A stretch of DNA of 64,000 nt from Persicaria tinctoria (lineage: Eukaryota > Streptophyta > Magnoliopsida > Caryophyllales > Polygonaceae): the NCBI GenBank assembly GCA_037127255.1, contig JBANSL010000009.1, positions 38,972,975 through 39,036,974 on the forward strand, read 5' to 3'. Positions within the stretch are counted from its first letter, which is position 1. The number at the start of each line of letters is the position of its first letter. This document shows positions 1-12,883 of the stretch, one piece after another. The notes under the pieces are model-generated. The model did no database searches. It was not told the DNA's origin and was given only the letters and a program-made list of their open reading frames with translations. A program made the position numbers and the translations under genes.

Positions 1-33
1 ACAAACGAAAGGGGCATGAAATAATTATCTCAC

Positions 34-3000
34 CTCTGCCTGGTTATGTGTCAGTTTTATCCTTCTGTACTCTTCTTGGGCTTGTTTTGAACGGAACATA
101 GCCTGCACACGAACGACGGCTTTCTCCACACGCTCTTCAGCTTGTTTCCTGCTAGCTCGGTAGAAGTCTTCTTCTCTGTCGCCATCATTCTGTTCTGGAT
201 CTGTTTCAGCAGGCTTAATCTCGAGGCCTCGTAGGCCCCTTCTCCTCTTACGCCAACGTAGTATTACTTTCTCTAGAATTCCAACTGACCAACAAATCTT
301 TCGATACTGCTTGCGCACTTGGAAGCCCCGGAATGCAGCCTGATGTGGGAGAGGAGGAAATGAAAATAGTTAACTACAATGATGAATCTGAGGCAATCTT
401 TTTCACAATAATGACACAGATTACCATGCACAGCAATTTGAAGGCATATTTACAGAATAAAATTGGAAATTAAAGAAAGTATGCATGCAATCAAATAGCA
501 GTCACTTGCATGATTATCCAACATATAGATAGGAAGGAGGATTTTTTGGTAGTTAAAGAAGGAAACGTGGCATACTTGAATTTTGATTGCTTGCTGACGC
601 ATTTTAAGAAACTCCCTACGAACTTTCCAAGTGCGGAACCTATCCTGAATACGGAACGCAGCTTTCATCTGCTTTTTTGTCTCATAGTTGCGGTAGGCAT
701 GCTGAATCTTCATTGCCGCAATGATAAAGCGTGCTTCCTTCTCAGGGTTGGATTTTTCAACGTCTTTTGTCCGTCTCTTTAATGAATTCTCTCGGAAAGC
801 AGCCTGTATCCGAGCTGCTGCACCAGCTGCAGTTCGGTAAGCTGATAATGTATCTTTCAAATAGATCTCCTCTTCATTCTGGCAGCTGATATTGACAGGG
901 TCGTGCATAGCTGTCTCCAGCGAGCCTCTAGCATTGCCGGCCAGTTTCATGTCTTCAAATTGTTGTATCAGTGCTTTTTCGGATAGATAAGCAGCTAATC
1001 CATCAAAACCCTTGTTATTTGCAAGATCCGCAGCAGTAAGTCCACCAGGGTTTTCAGATGTAGGGTCAGTAACTAAATTTGGCTTTGCCCCTGCAGACAG
1101 AAGAGCAGCTACCATTTTTTCCCTGTAGAAACCATCACAAATGTAATGTGCCTTGTATATCATTTACTATGACATAATAGTAAAAAAGACAAATTAAAAG
1201 ATTGGGGCAGAATTACATTAAACAATTGATATAATAAATATTGCATTGCAGTTATATCCCACATACATGTACTCCGGTCTCTGGATAGACCCCATCACAA
1301 ATGTAATTTGTCCTTGTTATCAAACAAAAGATGCACAAAGGAAAAATATCACGATGACTTGATCCGTGTAATCATCATGTTAAGTTATCATAACAGGCTA
1401 ACATTTCAGCTACTTAGGAAGAACATCTATGCACTCTATTAAGAAAAGCCAAAATAATCAATCATGTGAAGTAAAAGACCGGAAAAGTACAGCTAGGACT
1501 AGGACACGGCCATTTGATATGATTTTAGCATATCATAGGAATTGGTATACAAATGCCTTTCGATCAGTGAACTTGTTTTGAATGCCATATAAATAAGCAG
1601 TGTAGGCTGGAGATTAGCATCATGCTCAGTCTCTTACTTTCCTTTCATTTTTCACCCCTGAAACCTTTTTTCCCCTTGAAAAATGCAATGTCTCTAAAGG
1701 ACATAAGTGATAATTGCAACAGCACCAGTCTGTTCTATTTCACATGCATCAAATGCAAGACAAATCAAAACTGCAGACCAACAATGACCAAAAAATTCAA
1801 GGGGACTAAATATCATACCTTCCGTAGTATGCAGCCCAATGAAGAGCAGTCCATCCAGACTTATCTCTGAAATCGACAGAAAAACCGGCCATTGAAAAAG
1901 GATAAACTGCCCATGTATAACCAAGGATAGCACACAAATGCAGAATTCCTTGACCCTGACTATCTCGTTCAGAAATTTTACTCCCATGAAGTATTCTTTC
2001 CAGCAGCCATTCCTTCAGCCTGTTCTTCAAGGTGATCTCAAACAAGCTTTCTTTAGCTTTTGAAAATGAGACCTTACCATTTTCAATTTGCTTGATCAGA
2101 GATGACCAGCTATTTTTAATGCTAGCACACTTGAGAGTAAACCTTTTTGCTTCCTCAAAAGTATTTTCTGGCACTTTCTTGGCTGATATTTCAAGGCTCT
2201 TGGATGTGGAGAAAAGCAAATAAGCAAGCCTCATCTGAAGCCTGAACTCTTCCAAGGATTTATCTTCACAAAATTCAATGTATACTGGTGCACGGAACTC
2301 CAGAGTGAGAACTTGGCTTATGGGTTTAAATCCATCAATGCTCAAGAAAAAGTATGCCTGTCCAGCAGTATGTGGTGGAACCATGCATCGATATACCCCA
2401 ACTTGCAGGACTTCTGCAGGAACACGTGTATCACCACATACGCAAATCATATTTGACCTTGCTAAATGTTGATAGTCTTCATGGAAATATCCAACCACTA
2501 GTATCTGCAATTTTTATGTTAAAACAAGCTCAAACTTTTGGACTACAGAAACATCTGTGATTACACATGTGCATGTTAATTGACTGAATATTAAATGAAG
2601 CAGAAAGAATGAAATAATCAGTACACTTGAAATCTATAGCAAATAGATGAGTTGGTTCTCTCAAATTTCTACTGATGTGGGCAAGGTAGTCTGCCTGTTT
2701 GTAGTAAGATATTTAGTGAACAATTGTGCTCTATTCATCCCTTGCATGCTAGCTGGAAGTAGGCGTGAACACCACCCAATAGTCATCAGGGCCACTCATC
2801 AAAGTATGGATATTCGGAGGTCGTTATTCATCCAATTATAAGGTTATGAGCTACAAAAAGTCAGTTAAGTGAAAAAGCTTGAACAGACCAAGGAAGTATG
2901 TCACACACAAGTACTCTGGGAGTCTAGAATAATCACGTCTTCCCACTTGACCACTCATAAGTCATAACAATAAAAAGGCTATTTGAAATGATACCCAGCT

Positions 3001-6000
3001 TTCAAGAATTTCAAGTTCAATAACAAGTCTTGAAAAAAATCTGCTGGAAAATATGAAACAAGAAACAAATTTGCTTATACAAGGGTGAATTAAAAGATGA
3101 ACCTTTGTTTCCTCGGTTGAAGAGGCCCATGTGGGCGAGACATCGGTGATACAAAATATCTGTTCTGGAATTGGTTTTCCATGCTTAACTGTCCCTGCTG
3201 GCATGGAAGAACCATTGGAAGTCAATAGCACAGACTCTGAGACAGGATCATCCACAGACCCAGGTGAGTCAACCATGATATCATTCATCCACCTGCCAAA
3301 GCTGTCTTGAGGTTGCAAGCTATCTTTGAACATATTGTCAGAAACTATGCTCTGCTCAATAGGATTAATTTGACCCGTCATTGATTGGAACAAAGTTTCC
3401 AGCTGGTTGTTTTGCACTGAACCCATCCTTGCTGCAGGATCACTGAGGTTTCCAGTAAAGACTCCTAGTTGTGAATTTCTTTCCGCAAAGTTGATTCCCT
3501 AAACAATGGACATATATGCTGACTTTTGAATATTTTCCAAAAAAAAAAACATTCCATCACGTGGATCTCTTTATCATTTTTACAAAGCAAGTCAAGATGC
3601 AACCACAGCCTCACAAATTGTTAGACTATGATTTAATCTAGTCTCAGGATACTACTCTTTTCATGTGCTGAACCTGAATGGAATCTCATTCCTAAATACT
3701 AGGTATGTATTCTAGACAACTTTTCCAGCTGCTTTTATTCCTATCTGTGTCATTTTATCTAAGCCATTTTGTGCACATTTTAGTCAGTTCAGGTTAAAGA
3801 TTTCACAAGACATGAAAAGAATTAAGAGCAACTGATAAACTTAAGCATCTATCTATCACAACAGAACCCAAAAAATAGGTATTTTAGCTTTCTGTGTTGA
3901 AGTAATTCCAATTCTGATACAGAGAAACCATAATCAGTTAGTAATTCAGATTAGGTAGCATGAAATTCTATCTTTACAAATAATTCTATCGTTGCCAGAG
4001 AATATCTTTTTATCCGATTTTAGGATTATGATAAGATTTAAGGGAATTGCAACTCGATGCACATGGTTGGTCAAATTGGGTTTAGAGTTATTTGTTAGCT
4101 GGGCAAGGCTACTTGATCAGGAGTCATTTTCTTGTTCTCTTCTTCTACAGGCTATATATTTTATACTCCTCTGTCTCAATATACATGTCTTTTTAGAACG
4201 GAGCACAGGAATTAAGAAGTATGTTAAGTGTAATGATTAGATGTAAAAAATAGGTTAAGTGTAATGATTAGACTTTGGTATTAGAGTATTTGTTTCTTTT
4301 TTTTTTAAATTTGTGAGGAGGAGAGTAGGGGTGATGTAAAAATTAGAGTAATGATTAGACGTAAAAGTAGGTTAAGTGTAATGATTAAATCTAAAAAGAC
4401 ATGTATTGTTGACAAAATTTTATGGGCTAAAAAGACATGTATTTTGAGACGGAGGGAGTAGTTTACATTAATCAATCGCTTAACTGTCAATTACCATGAA
4501 AAAAAGGAAATAGTGCATAAGGGAATTGTTTTACTTTCTTGCCCAAAAGGCTGAATCTGCTAAAGCAAAAGTACTATCTCTCACCTTGGTTTCTGAGTTG
4601 TTCATATTGTTTTGACCATGATACTGAACATTCTTTCCATTTTCTGCACAATTAAGATACCCAAAGAAAAAGGGAAAGTGGAGTAAATACAAGGGAGAAA
4701 GGAACCCAGCTCTGCTACTTATTCAATACAAAATGCAGTACGGGTACCTCTCAATGGCGTGCCTGAAATGTTGAAATCATTTGATGCCAAAAGTTCATCC
4801 CATTCTAGTGTATTGAGCTCATGTATTTTCATCTCATGATTTTGCATGTTTTGACTGTCTCCAACTTTTGCTAAATTCGCAGGGGAAAAGAAAACCAGAG
4901 CACATTTAGTCAATCCAAGAAGTTTGTGAAGAAGTACATTACTCATGAATCACTTTCCAAACTATTGTATTCCATTAGATTTACCCATAATTTCCTCAAT
5001 CAGATTAGTGGCTCCTGAATCAGTTTCCTCTTGCAGAAGTTGAGAAGGTGAAAGCTCGGAGAAGCCCGACCCAGTATGCGAGTTCAAAGGTGTTACTGGG
5101 GAACCCTGCAACTAATCACCAAAACAACGACATCTGGTAAGACGTCAAAAGAATTCCATTTCCAGAAAAAAACAGTTGAACCATAGAAGACTATCAGGTT
5201 TGGCTTTCCCAAAAGGGCGTCAAATCTGGTACTATCAAAATTTGACATCTAGTGTAGGATCTATAAGAAGGATGAGAAATGCAATCGATGGATTATAAAT
5301 CACTTGAGCCATAAAAGAAACAGCAAAATACAAGCTCAACTGATATTTTTGAGATTGAAGAACATTCTTGCTAGAAGATGGAGGGATTACGTGAGGGGGA
5401 CACATAGTAGTCGAATATTCTCTCATTGAGCTATGGATATTGAGATCTTTAAAAATCACTTCGAATAAAACAGCCTAATAATATTTTGGACATGATCGCC
5501 TCACCCATCACTGGTACATGACCCAGATAAGTCCATCCAAAGAAATAGCCATCTAGTTGAAAAGGCTATAAGTTGGGCCTGGGATCAACGAGTGAGTCCA
5601 ACTATTCTTCAAAAAGAGTAACAATATGTGTGAAATAATAATCATACAGTTCTTGGAACATAATTATGTAAATTTTGATGTTTTTTTTTAAAAGCAAAGG
5701 AATTCCCAAAAAAGAGGGAGGTGGGGTTGGAAGCCACCATATAATCTAGTTATGATTGTACTGCAAAATAACACAATAGCTCAAGTGGCAGGGTGAGCCA
5801 CTCTACAACTTTAATGTATTCGAACTTTTCTGCTTACAAATAACAATGCCCCCTCCTCAGTGACTAATTAACTACAGTGTAGCACGTTGTTTCTTCCTTT
5901 TTAGTCTAACTTTGCACTTCTAATGAGAAAAAAAAATCATTTTGCATATTTGGATTTTCACCAACTTGCTTGATAAATCATATACCAAGGAATCTAAACT

Positions 6001-9000
6001 AACCTCCTGTATATGACGGTAGTGAACAAGGACTATGTGTTCCAAAGACCTGAAACAAAAGCAACCGAAATCATGTCATCATCCATCAAAAAACTTGGCC
6101 ATTTATGAATCATGCATTAGTATAAGGCATGGATGGATTAGAAAGGAATGAATTTTGATTTTCTAATGAATTGGCTTTAGAGGCTTAGTCTTTTCCAATT
6201 CAATTTTTTGAACTGAGGCACTTTTGATTTTGTTAACTATTTGATACACAGGATAACTTGTTCTATTTTCGTTTACTTCTTACAACTTTGTAATAATATA
6301 CAACCTTATCTCTAAAAGAAATTAAAAGAGTCCTTAGTCCCTTAGATCTCACATACTTATCAAGCAACCAATAACATCTACGAACAAAGTTAGAGTCATC
6401 CTCGCCATGCGCATAATACACATGTATCCTCTCCTCAGTACCAACCTGCAATATTACAAAAGATGGGCTGATGCAATGTCATTAAATAATACAAAGGAGA
6501 ACAAATAAAGAACCACAGGGAAAGCAACAATTTTAAATTTGAATATAAAAAAAGTAAGGGAGAGAAAATACCAGCAAAGTAACAAATAACCACTTTCAGA
6601 TCCAACAAACAACAATATAGCCCATAACACTTACAGCTTTAACTAATAATATACTATCCTACTACCATAAGACATACATACAAAAATGAATCCACGTATA
6701 CTGATCACCAAGTTGCAAAGAAAACACTGAAGAGAGAGCAATAGTCAGGTCTCGTTAAATCTATTGATTTGACATTCATATACTGTGTAGCAGAATACAT
6801 ACACAGAAATATATCCAAATACATACACAGAATGTATGTATACATCAGCAAGCTTCAAGAGACAGGGGTGTGATAGGGGAAAGGAGAAGAAGGCTGAAAG
6901 AGACAGTATTAGTCCAGTCAAAACTAAAAACAATGGCAGTATGGCACAGACATCATACTTCCATAAATAGACTTTCCAGAAAAGACAATTCTCACTTTTA
7001 AATGTTCGTGCGCTTCTTTAACAGTTTTCCCATCTTTTTTCTTCTTCCAATTATGACCATCTTTGCGAAAATTTCGTAGCATTTTACGGTCAAATAACAC
7101 AATTGTGCCACCTGTCACAAAACATGATGTAAGAAAAGAATTTAAGCTGATGAGTCAAAACATCGCAGAAAGAACGTCACTAGTAAAGAAAAAGAATCAT
7201 AGCCTGACATATCAGGACTCAGGGTCCAGACAAAAGAAACCTCATGTCTCAGTAAGAAAATGGAGGTGTTCTATTAAGTAGGGCTTAACACTGATCTTGG
7301 CCACAGATGAGGGATGCTCAAATATCAATAGATTACTGAAAGTCCTTTCATTTATCTCAAGCCAAATGCTGCAGCTCATAGCCCACCTAAAGCATATACA
7401 ATCTTCTATTACTTATTTCATTCAAATCCATATAGACCATCTCTATCAATCTGCTCTAAAACAAGCAGCAGTCCTATAACAAAGAAATATATGCCCGTAT
7501 ATCTTGTCATCATAAAAGCATATTGCACAAACAGTGAGAACATTGGCTAAGTCACAACTATTTAAAGAAATATTTCATAAACCTCCTTAGCAATAGCAGA
7601 TTGATAGTGTTCATGCTATTTTAACAGTATCACAAGTACAACTCTACCTTACAAGGGACTATTATTTGCAAATACTACATACATAAGAAAGAAAAATTGT
7701 GTCAAAGAAGGAGAAAGCAAAATGGAACTAAAACATTTGATCTCTCATGAATCACTGCGCTGATAAACATTAAAAATGCATATCCATTTTTAACACCCGC
7801 CCATAAGGTCCAAAGGATGAAATTACACTGACTCTTTGAATAGAAGTTACAATAGCAGCATTATAAACTTGAATGGAGATATTCAGAATATGAAAAGAAG
7901 TGCCTTTAGCGCTACCACAAAGATTTGCAAGTAACATTCAAATAAACAATGAACAATGGAAGGAACTCAAGGAAGAGTGAGGGGGTAAGAAAAGGAAAGA
8001 AAAAAAAAAAGGTGAAAGCAGTACTAAAAGTTTAAAAGAGGAATGGGAAAAAAATGTCATCCAATCTTTAGAAGAGAGGTTAATAAGTCAAACACATCAT
8101 GGTGAAAATGTACAAACCGTAAAAAGAAAGAATTTAATTAAAAGAAGTTGTGCAACATGAGAATAGTAATACATCATTGGTCCAATATGAAGATCTTATT
8201 ACAGAAGAGAGTTACTTACTCTTTGGTAAATTTACTGGCTTGATTTTGACGGTGAACCTTTTATAATTAGATAATATAGCATGAATCTCATTGGGTCGAA
8301 GCCATCTGCTCCCTGCTTCCGCCATTATGCTCGCAAAATCCAAATCTGTCCACAAAGTGGAATTGTCCTTATGTTTTATATCAACCTAGGAGAGTAGAAA
8401 AGAACAAACAAAAATCTAAAGAGTACAAGGTGGTCAAGGAAGCGTGTCTAATTCTATTCCATCAAATTCAACTAACTTTCAAGAGAACGTTACCAATTTC
8501 CCAGTTTTAATGAAAGATAAATCATTCTAATTATCAAATGATGTGGGTCAGAATTCTTCAAAATCTGAATACATTTAATCAAAATTACACTCAAGTGTTT
8601 CAACAGCAATAGAGCAAACAGCAACGGTTTTAGTGAATCTTTTCGCATCCTCAACACACCCAACACTCTGTACAGAGTTTAGAACACTTCTCTTTAACAC
8701 CTCTATGATCGAAATGCGGACACCCATAACAAGCTTGAGCCTGGTTTTTTCTACTTGAGATATTTCATCATCAAGAGCACCTTTATATATCCTTCAAGCT
8801 CAGAGAATCCTATGGCCATTTTGAACTATCAAACTAAACATTTCTAATGCACACATTTTTTATTGTAATCTTGCCTCATAGGTTTGCTAGTGATGCCTGT
8901 TGTTTCTTGCTTTTGCTTTATATGCACCGGCCTCCCCCTTTTGGGCCTTTCAAAAACACCCTCCTGACTTGCTCGGTAAATGGGCGCGTACATCCCGACC

Positions 9001-9592
9001 CCGCTATAAGTGGGATTCATTAGGTGGTGGTGGTGGTGGTGGTTGTTGGATCTTCAATATTTATGGGAGGGATAATGAAAAGGTGCTCAATTGACTTCAA
9101 TAGCAACTTAAACTCAAACATAAGCATGTGGCAGCAGTGATGTGGTATCTATGTTGGACACATGGTGCAACTAACAGATCTACTGTCCAATGTCAAAATT
9201 AGACAAAAACATGAAATAAACGGAGATTTTAGATTAGCCAGTTGGCCATCTTTCTACTAAAACTCCAAAACCTAGAATAGTAACAGGAAACAAAAAAGTT
9301 AAAATTTTAGCTACTATAGTACTATCTAAACACCAAGAAACTAAACTCTAATAAAAAGCTATTGCTAGATCATCGAGAAACCAAACCCTAGATCCTTTGG
9401 TACCAAGAGAGCACAGGCCTCCACAGACCACAACAGCTACAAAGTCAAAACAATCGAAAAAATCTCCAATTTCATACTCAGTAGACCACCCTACAGTAAT
9501 TTTCAATAGAAGCGACAACAAATCATACCTTCCGTGGTCCGGAACCCATGAATTTCACTTCCAACAAGCGGACCAGGGAAACCACTCTCCAT
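34..9592 (-). CDS. CAMTA: Calmodulin-binding transcription activator, CAMTA5/6-like (3' end beyond the window)
   Basis: Twelve coding exons read on the minus strand: 9592-9529, 8345-8220, 7111-6996, 6445-6357, 6049-6004, 5105-4985, 4870-4748, 4643-4585, 3498-3103, 2504-1819, 1122-576, 339-34. All have GT-AG borders and matching phases, giving 893 codons with no stop; the last exon is outside. Order: N-terminus MESGFPGPLVGSEIHGF; CG-1 DNA-binding domain about residues 25-147 (RWLRPNEIHAIL, VLFDRKMLRNFRKDGHNW, HVYYAHGED); TIG/IPT domain about 381-465; ankyrin repeats about 561-660 (GWTALHWAAYYG); IQ motifs near 712, 745, 765 and 790; basic amphipathic calmodulin-binding helix near 810-830 (ILEKVILRWRKRRRGLRGL). 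CAMTAs are nuclear factors that bind CGCG-type boxes and respond to calcium through calmodulin (family knowledge). The N-terminus resembles CAMTA5/6 rather than CAMTA1-3. The ATG at 9592 was chosen because it opens the conserved GSEIHGF segment. Confidence 0.93.
4166..4458. mobile_element. Stowaway-like MITE in a CAMTA intron
   Basis: A 293-bp AT-rich element between TA target duplications (4164-4165 and 4459-4460). Its ends are inverted repeats: left CTCCTCTGTCTCAATATACA, right TGTATTTTGAGACGGAGGGAG, continuing into a shared ACATGTCTTTTT motif. The CTCC-CTCCGT termini and TA duplication fit Tc1/mariner-derived Stowaway MITEs. It lies in the intron between coding exons 8 and 9 of the CAMTA gene and disturbs no splice site that I can see. 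Confidence 0.85.
8346..9528 (-). other. First intron of the CAMTA gene, with (GGT)n microsatellite
   Basis: A 1.18-kb intron between the short first coding exon and the CG-1 exon. It holds a (GGT)7 run at about 9023-9043 preceded by a GC-richer stretch (8925-9020). No gene is seen inside. Confidence 0.6.
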
Positions 9593-10183
9593 GGCAACTA
9601 CACGCGCCTCCAGAATCCAACGCCAAAATCACACTATACAAACACCTCAGAAGACAATAGCGATCATCAAGAACTCTCAAAAGCCCCTAAATACTACAGA
9701 AATTTGGAGAACCAACAGCGAGCAGCGAAATTGGACTTTTTTGGAAGCACGAGGAAGAAATGTTTCAGGTATGAAAGAGGAAGAGAGCGTGTGAAAGCGC
9801 CATCTCCATTAAAAGTAGCTGTAAACTGAGAGGAGAAAGGGATGCGAAAACGAGTAAAAGCGCGAGGAGGAGACGTCGGTAAAATGGTGAACTCGGTATG
9901 ATCAGCCGACGACGAGTAGACGACTAGAGGAGGAAGATAGGGAGGAAGTCAGGAAGGGGTAAACCGGAGCCGCGGAGCGTTGCATTTTTTATATATTTTA
10001 TATTTTTATATTTTCATGTATTCTGAAGTAATTTTTTTTTTTTTTTGGTGGGGTGTATTCTGAAGTACTAATTAGTAAAGTAATTCCATTAGGGGAAAAA
10101 ATAATTAATAAAGTGCACTAAGTAACATGTTTGGGACCTTTTCAGGGATAATAATTTATTTTCTGGAAAAAAGTGGTAGTAAA
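9593..10183. other. CAMTA upstream region, no gene seen
   Basis: Probable promoter and 5' UTR of the CAMTA gene (transcribed leftwards), then AT-rich sequence up to the LINE target site at 10184. Short open frames here show no recognisable domain. Confidence 0.5.
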
Positions 10184-10240
10184 TAATTTGAGATTTTTTT
10201 TTTTTAACCGGTAAGAATTTGATTAGAACACCAGAGGTGT

Positions 10241-12883
10241 TTAACCAAGAGCGTCCAGACGGACGAGATCGATCAGTGATCGATCTGAAGGCAGGCTCGA
10301 ATGAGAATAGGGGGACCTATAGTGGGATAAAAGGTCCGCAACTCGATTGGCCTCTCTGTAAACGTGGTAAATCACCACAATACGGAAATGTTTGAGAAGG
10401 AGTAGACAATCAGAGATAATGATTTCAGCTTCCCAGGGACATGTTCCAGCTAGCTTTAGGCAATTGATAACAGAGATGTTATCGCCTTCAACGATGATAT
10501 TTTGTATGTTTAAGTCGGTAGCTTTTTTTAGACCCTGCCAAAGCGTGAAGCTCTCACACCCGAACACAGTCTCGAAAGGGGAGGGTCCAGCCTCAGCATG
10601 GATATAACAGAGCCATTATGACTCCGAATAATAAACCCATAGCTTCCAGTACCGGATATTGATAGTGCTCCATCAAAATTTATCTTAAGGTGATTTTCTG
10701 GTGGTTTCTTCCATTTGGTTATAGGTCGTTTCTTAGGTGTTGGTGAAGTTTTATTTGATGGGGTTGTCATGTTGGAATCCTCAGTCCCGGAAATATCCCA
10801 TAGTAGGAGTTGTTCTGTAATGTAAGCTTTGATAGATTTTGGAACTGGTTTTAAGTTGTTGAAAAGCGATTGATTGCGAAAATACCAGATACTCCACCAT
10901 GCAACAGCAAGTAAGGTGAAGTCTTTAGTTGACAATTCGAATTTGATTTCGTTAAGCAGGGTATGGACAGGGGAGCTACTGTTGTAAAATTTAGTTAGAA
11001 CTCTCGCTATTTTTGGATTAAATAGTTGGATAGTTTATTTAGTGATTGGACAGTCGAGTAGAACATGGTTTAAGTTTTCTGTGTAAGAGCCACATGAATG
11101 GCAGATGGTAGTATTATCGCAGTCACGTGAGGCCAATTTACAAGAGGTGGGTATTCCATCTTTGGATATGCACCATAAAAAACCTTTAATTTTTGGGAGA
11201 GTTTGTAATTTCCATATCCATTTTAGTTCAGAATGTTTATGATTTTTTTTCTGATGGATTAGTTGGATAGCAGAGCTTGTCGAAAACCAACCGTTTTTAC
11301 TAGAGTGCCAATATAGCCTATCTTGTATAGTTGAGGTTGGAATAGGGATTTGTGTGATAGCCGAGATTAGGTCCTGGTTTAGGTGATCTTTAAGATAATT
11401 CTGCAACCGAGGATTGTCCCATTGCTTGTTTGAAGTAATAAACCATGACACTTAAGGTCAACGTTTATTGTTTCGATGTTAGTAGCTAGGTGTATTAGAG
11501 GTTTTTGGTTAACCCAAGAGTCAGTCCAGAAGTTTATGGTTTTACCATCTCCCACGTTCCACCGGAGGCCCTCCTTGAAGAGGGAGATGAGTTTTGATAA
11601 CTTTGTCCATTGCCAGGAGGCATTACCCTTTTTTGTATATTCAAGCAGGTGAGTCTCTTTGAGATATTTTTGGGTAATAATAGTGACCCAAGGATTGTTT
11701 GGCTCGGCTATGATTTTCCATAGTAGTTTGAGTTGAAGAGCCGAGTTCATATCTTCAGAAATGCGGAGTCCTAAACCCCCATTAGTCCGAGATTTACAGA
11801 TTTCAAACCATCTAACAAGCGGTTTGTGTCGGGGTCCTTTGTTCCATAGAAAATTCTTATTTATTTTATCAAGTTCCTTGTGTATTGATGCGGGTAGCAT
11901 AAAGCATTGCATTAGATGCAGGAGTTTCGCAGCTAGGTTACTCTGAATAAGGGTTCTTCTTCCTTCTTGGGAAAGAGAGTTTGCTGTCCATTTTGATAAT
12001 TGATTCTTTGTACTGTCAATAATGGTGTCAAATGTATTCTTTGTGACCTTGCCGGAGATGATTGGACATCCTAGATAAGATTGTCGATTGGTGGTGTGGG
12101 GAATTTGCAATTTTGTCCGTATTATATTCTTATTTGCAGTAGTGATGTTTGTTGTTGTTTGGAATAGAGATTTTTGGAAGTTGATTTTTTGTCCAGAGTT
12201 GTTACAATATTTTTGCAGAATCTGGTTGATTTGGTCACACGCTATTTCATTAGCGTTAGAGAAGATGATGATGTCATCAGCGAATGCCAGAAAGGGGATC
12301 TTAGGGCTCCCTCTACAAACAGAGATACCAATTTGAGTATCTGATCTCATAGTACGTGTGTAGTTCTCTAGCAAGTACTTCTGTGATTAGTATAAATAAG
12401 AAGGGGGAGAGGGGGTCTCCTTGTCGAAGCCCTTTTGTGGGGGGGGAATATTTTTGTGGGCTCATTGTTAACTAATACTAAATAAGTAACTGTGGTTATA
12501 CATTCCTTAATCCAAGAAATGAAAAGTGAGTCAAATTCGAATTTAGTTAGGATTTTAATAAGAAAACTCCAAGAGACCATATCAAAAGCCTTTTCCATGT
12601 CCAGTTTGATGGTCATCCATCCAAATTTACCCTTTTTGTTATGAAATGAGTGGAAGATTTCATGTCCTATGAGGATGTTGTCTTGAATGGCTCTGCCAGA
12701 GACAAAGGCGCTTTGTAGAGGGTGGATAAGTTTTGGTATTATTTTCTTAAGTCTTTCTGTTAGAATTTTGGAGATTATCTTGTAGAGGGTGTTGCATAGA
12801 CTAATGGGTCTAAAATGGTTTGTTGTTGTTGGGTCATCCCTTTTAGGTATAAGAGCGATAAATGTAAAGGCTCGGATTTTCAA
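10241..12883 (-). pseudogene. LINE ORF2: reverse transcriptase, zf-RVT and RNase H part (broken)
   Basis: Minus-strand segments in order: RT fingers and palm 12883-12368 (FRPISLCNTLYKIISKIL, LDMEKAFDMVSW); palm and thumb 12374-11379 with the catalytic FADD motif (FLAFADDIIIFSNANEIA); zf-RVT-like domain 11451-11035 (CHSCGSYTENLNHVLLDCPI); RNase H-like domain 10935-10241 (INFDGALS ... VEGDNISVINCLKLAG, HVYREANRVADLLSH). Together these are the C-terminal two thirds of a plant L1-type ORF2 protein, which would copy the LINE RNA at a nicked target. Frame changes near 12370, 11400 and 10550 break it. It continues upstream at 15929-16332 beyond the inserted LTR. Confidence 0.9.
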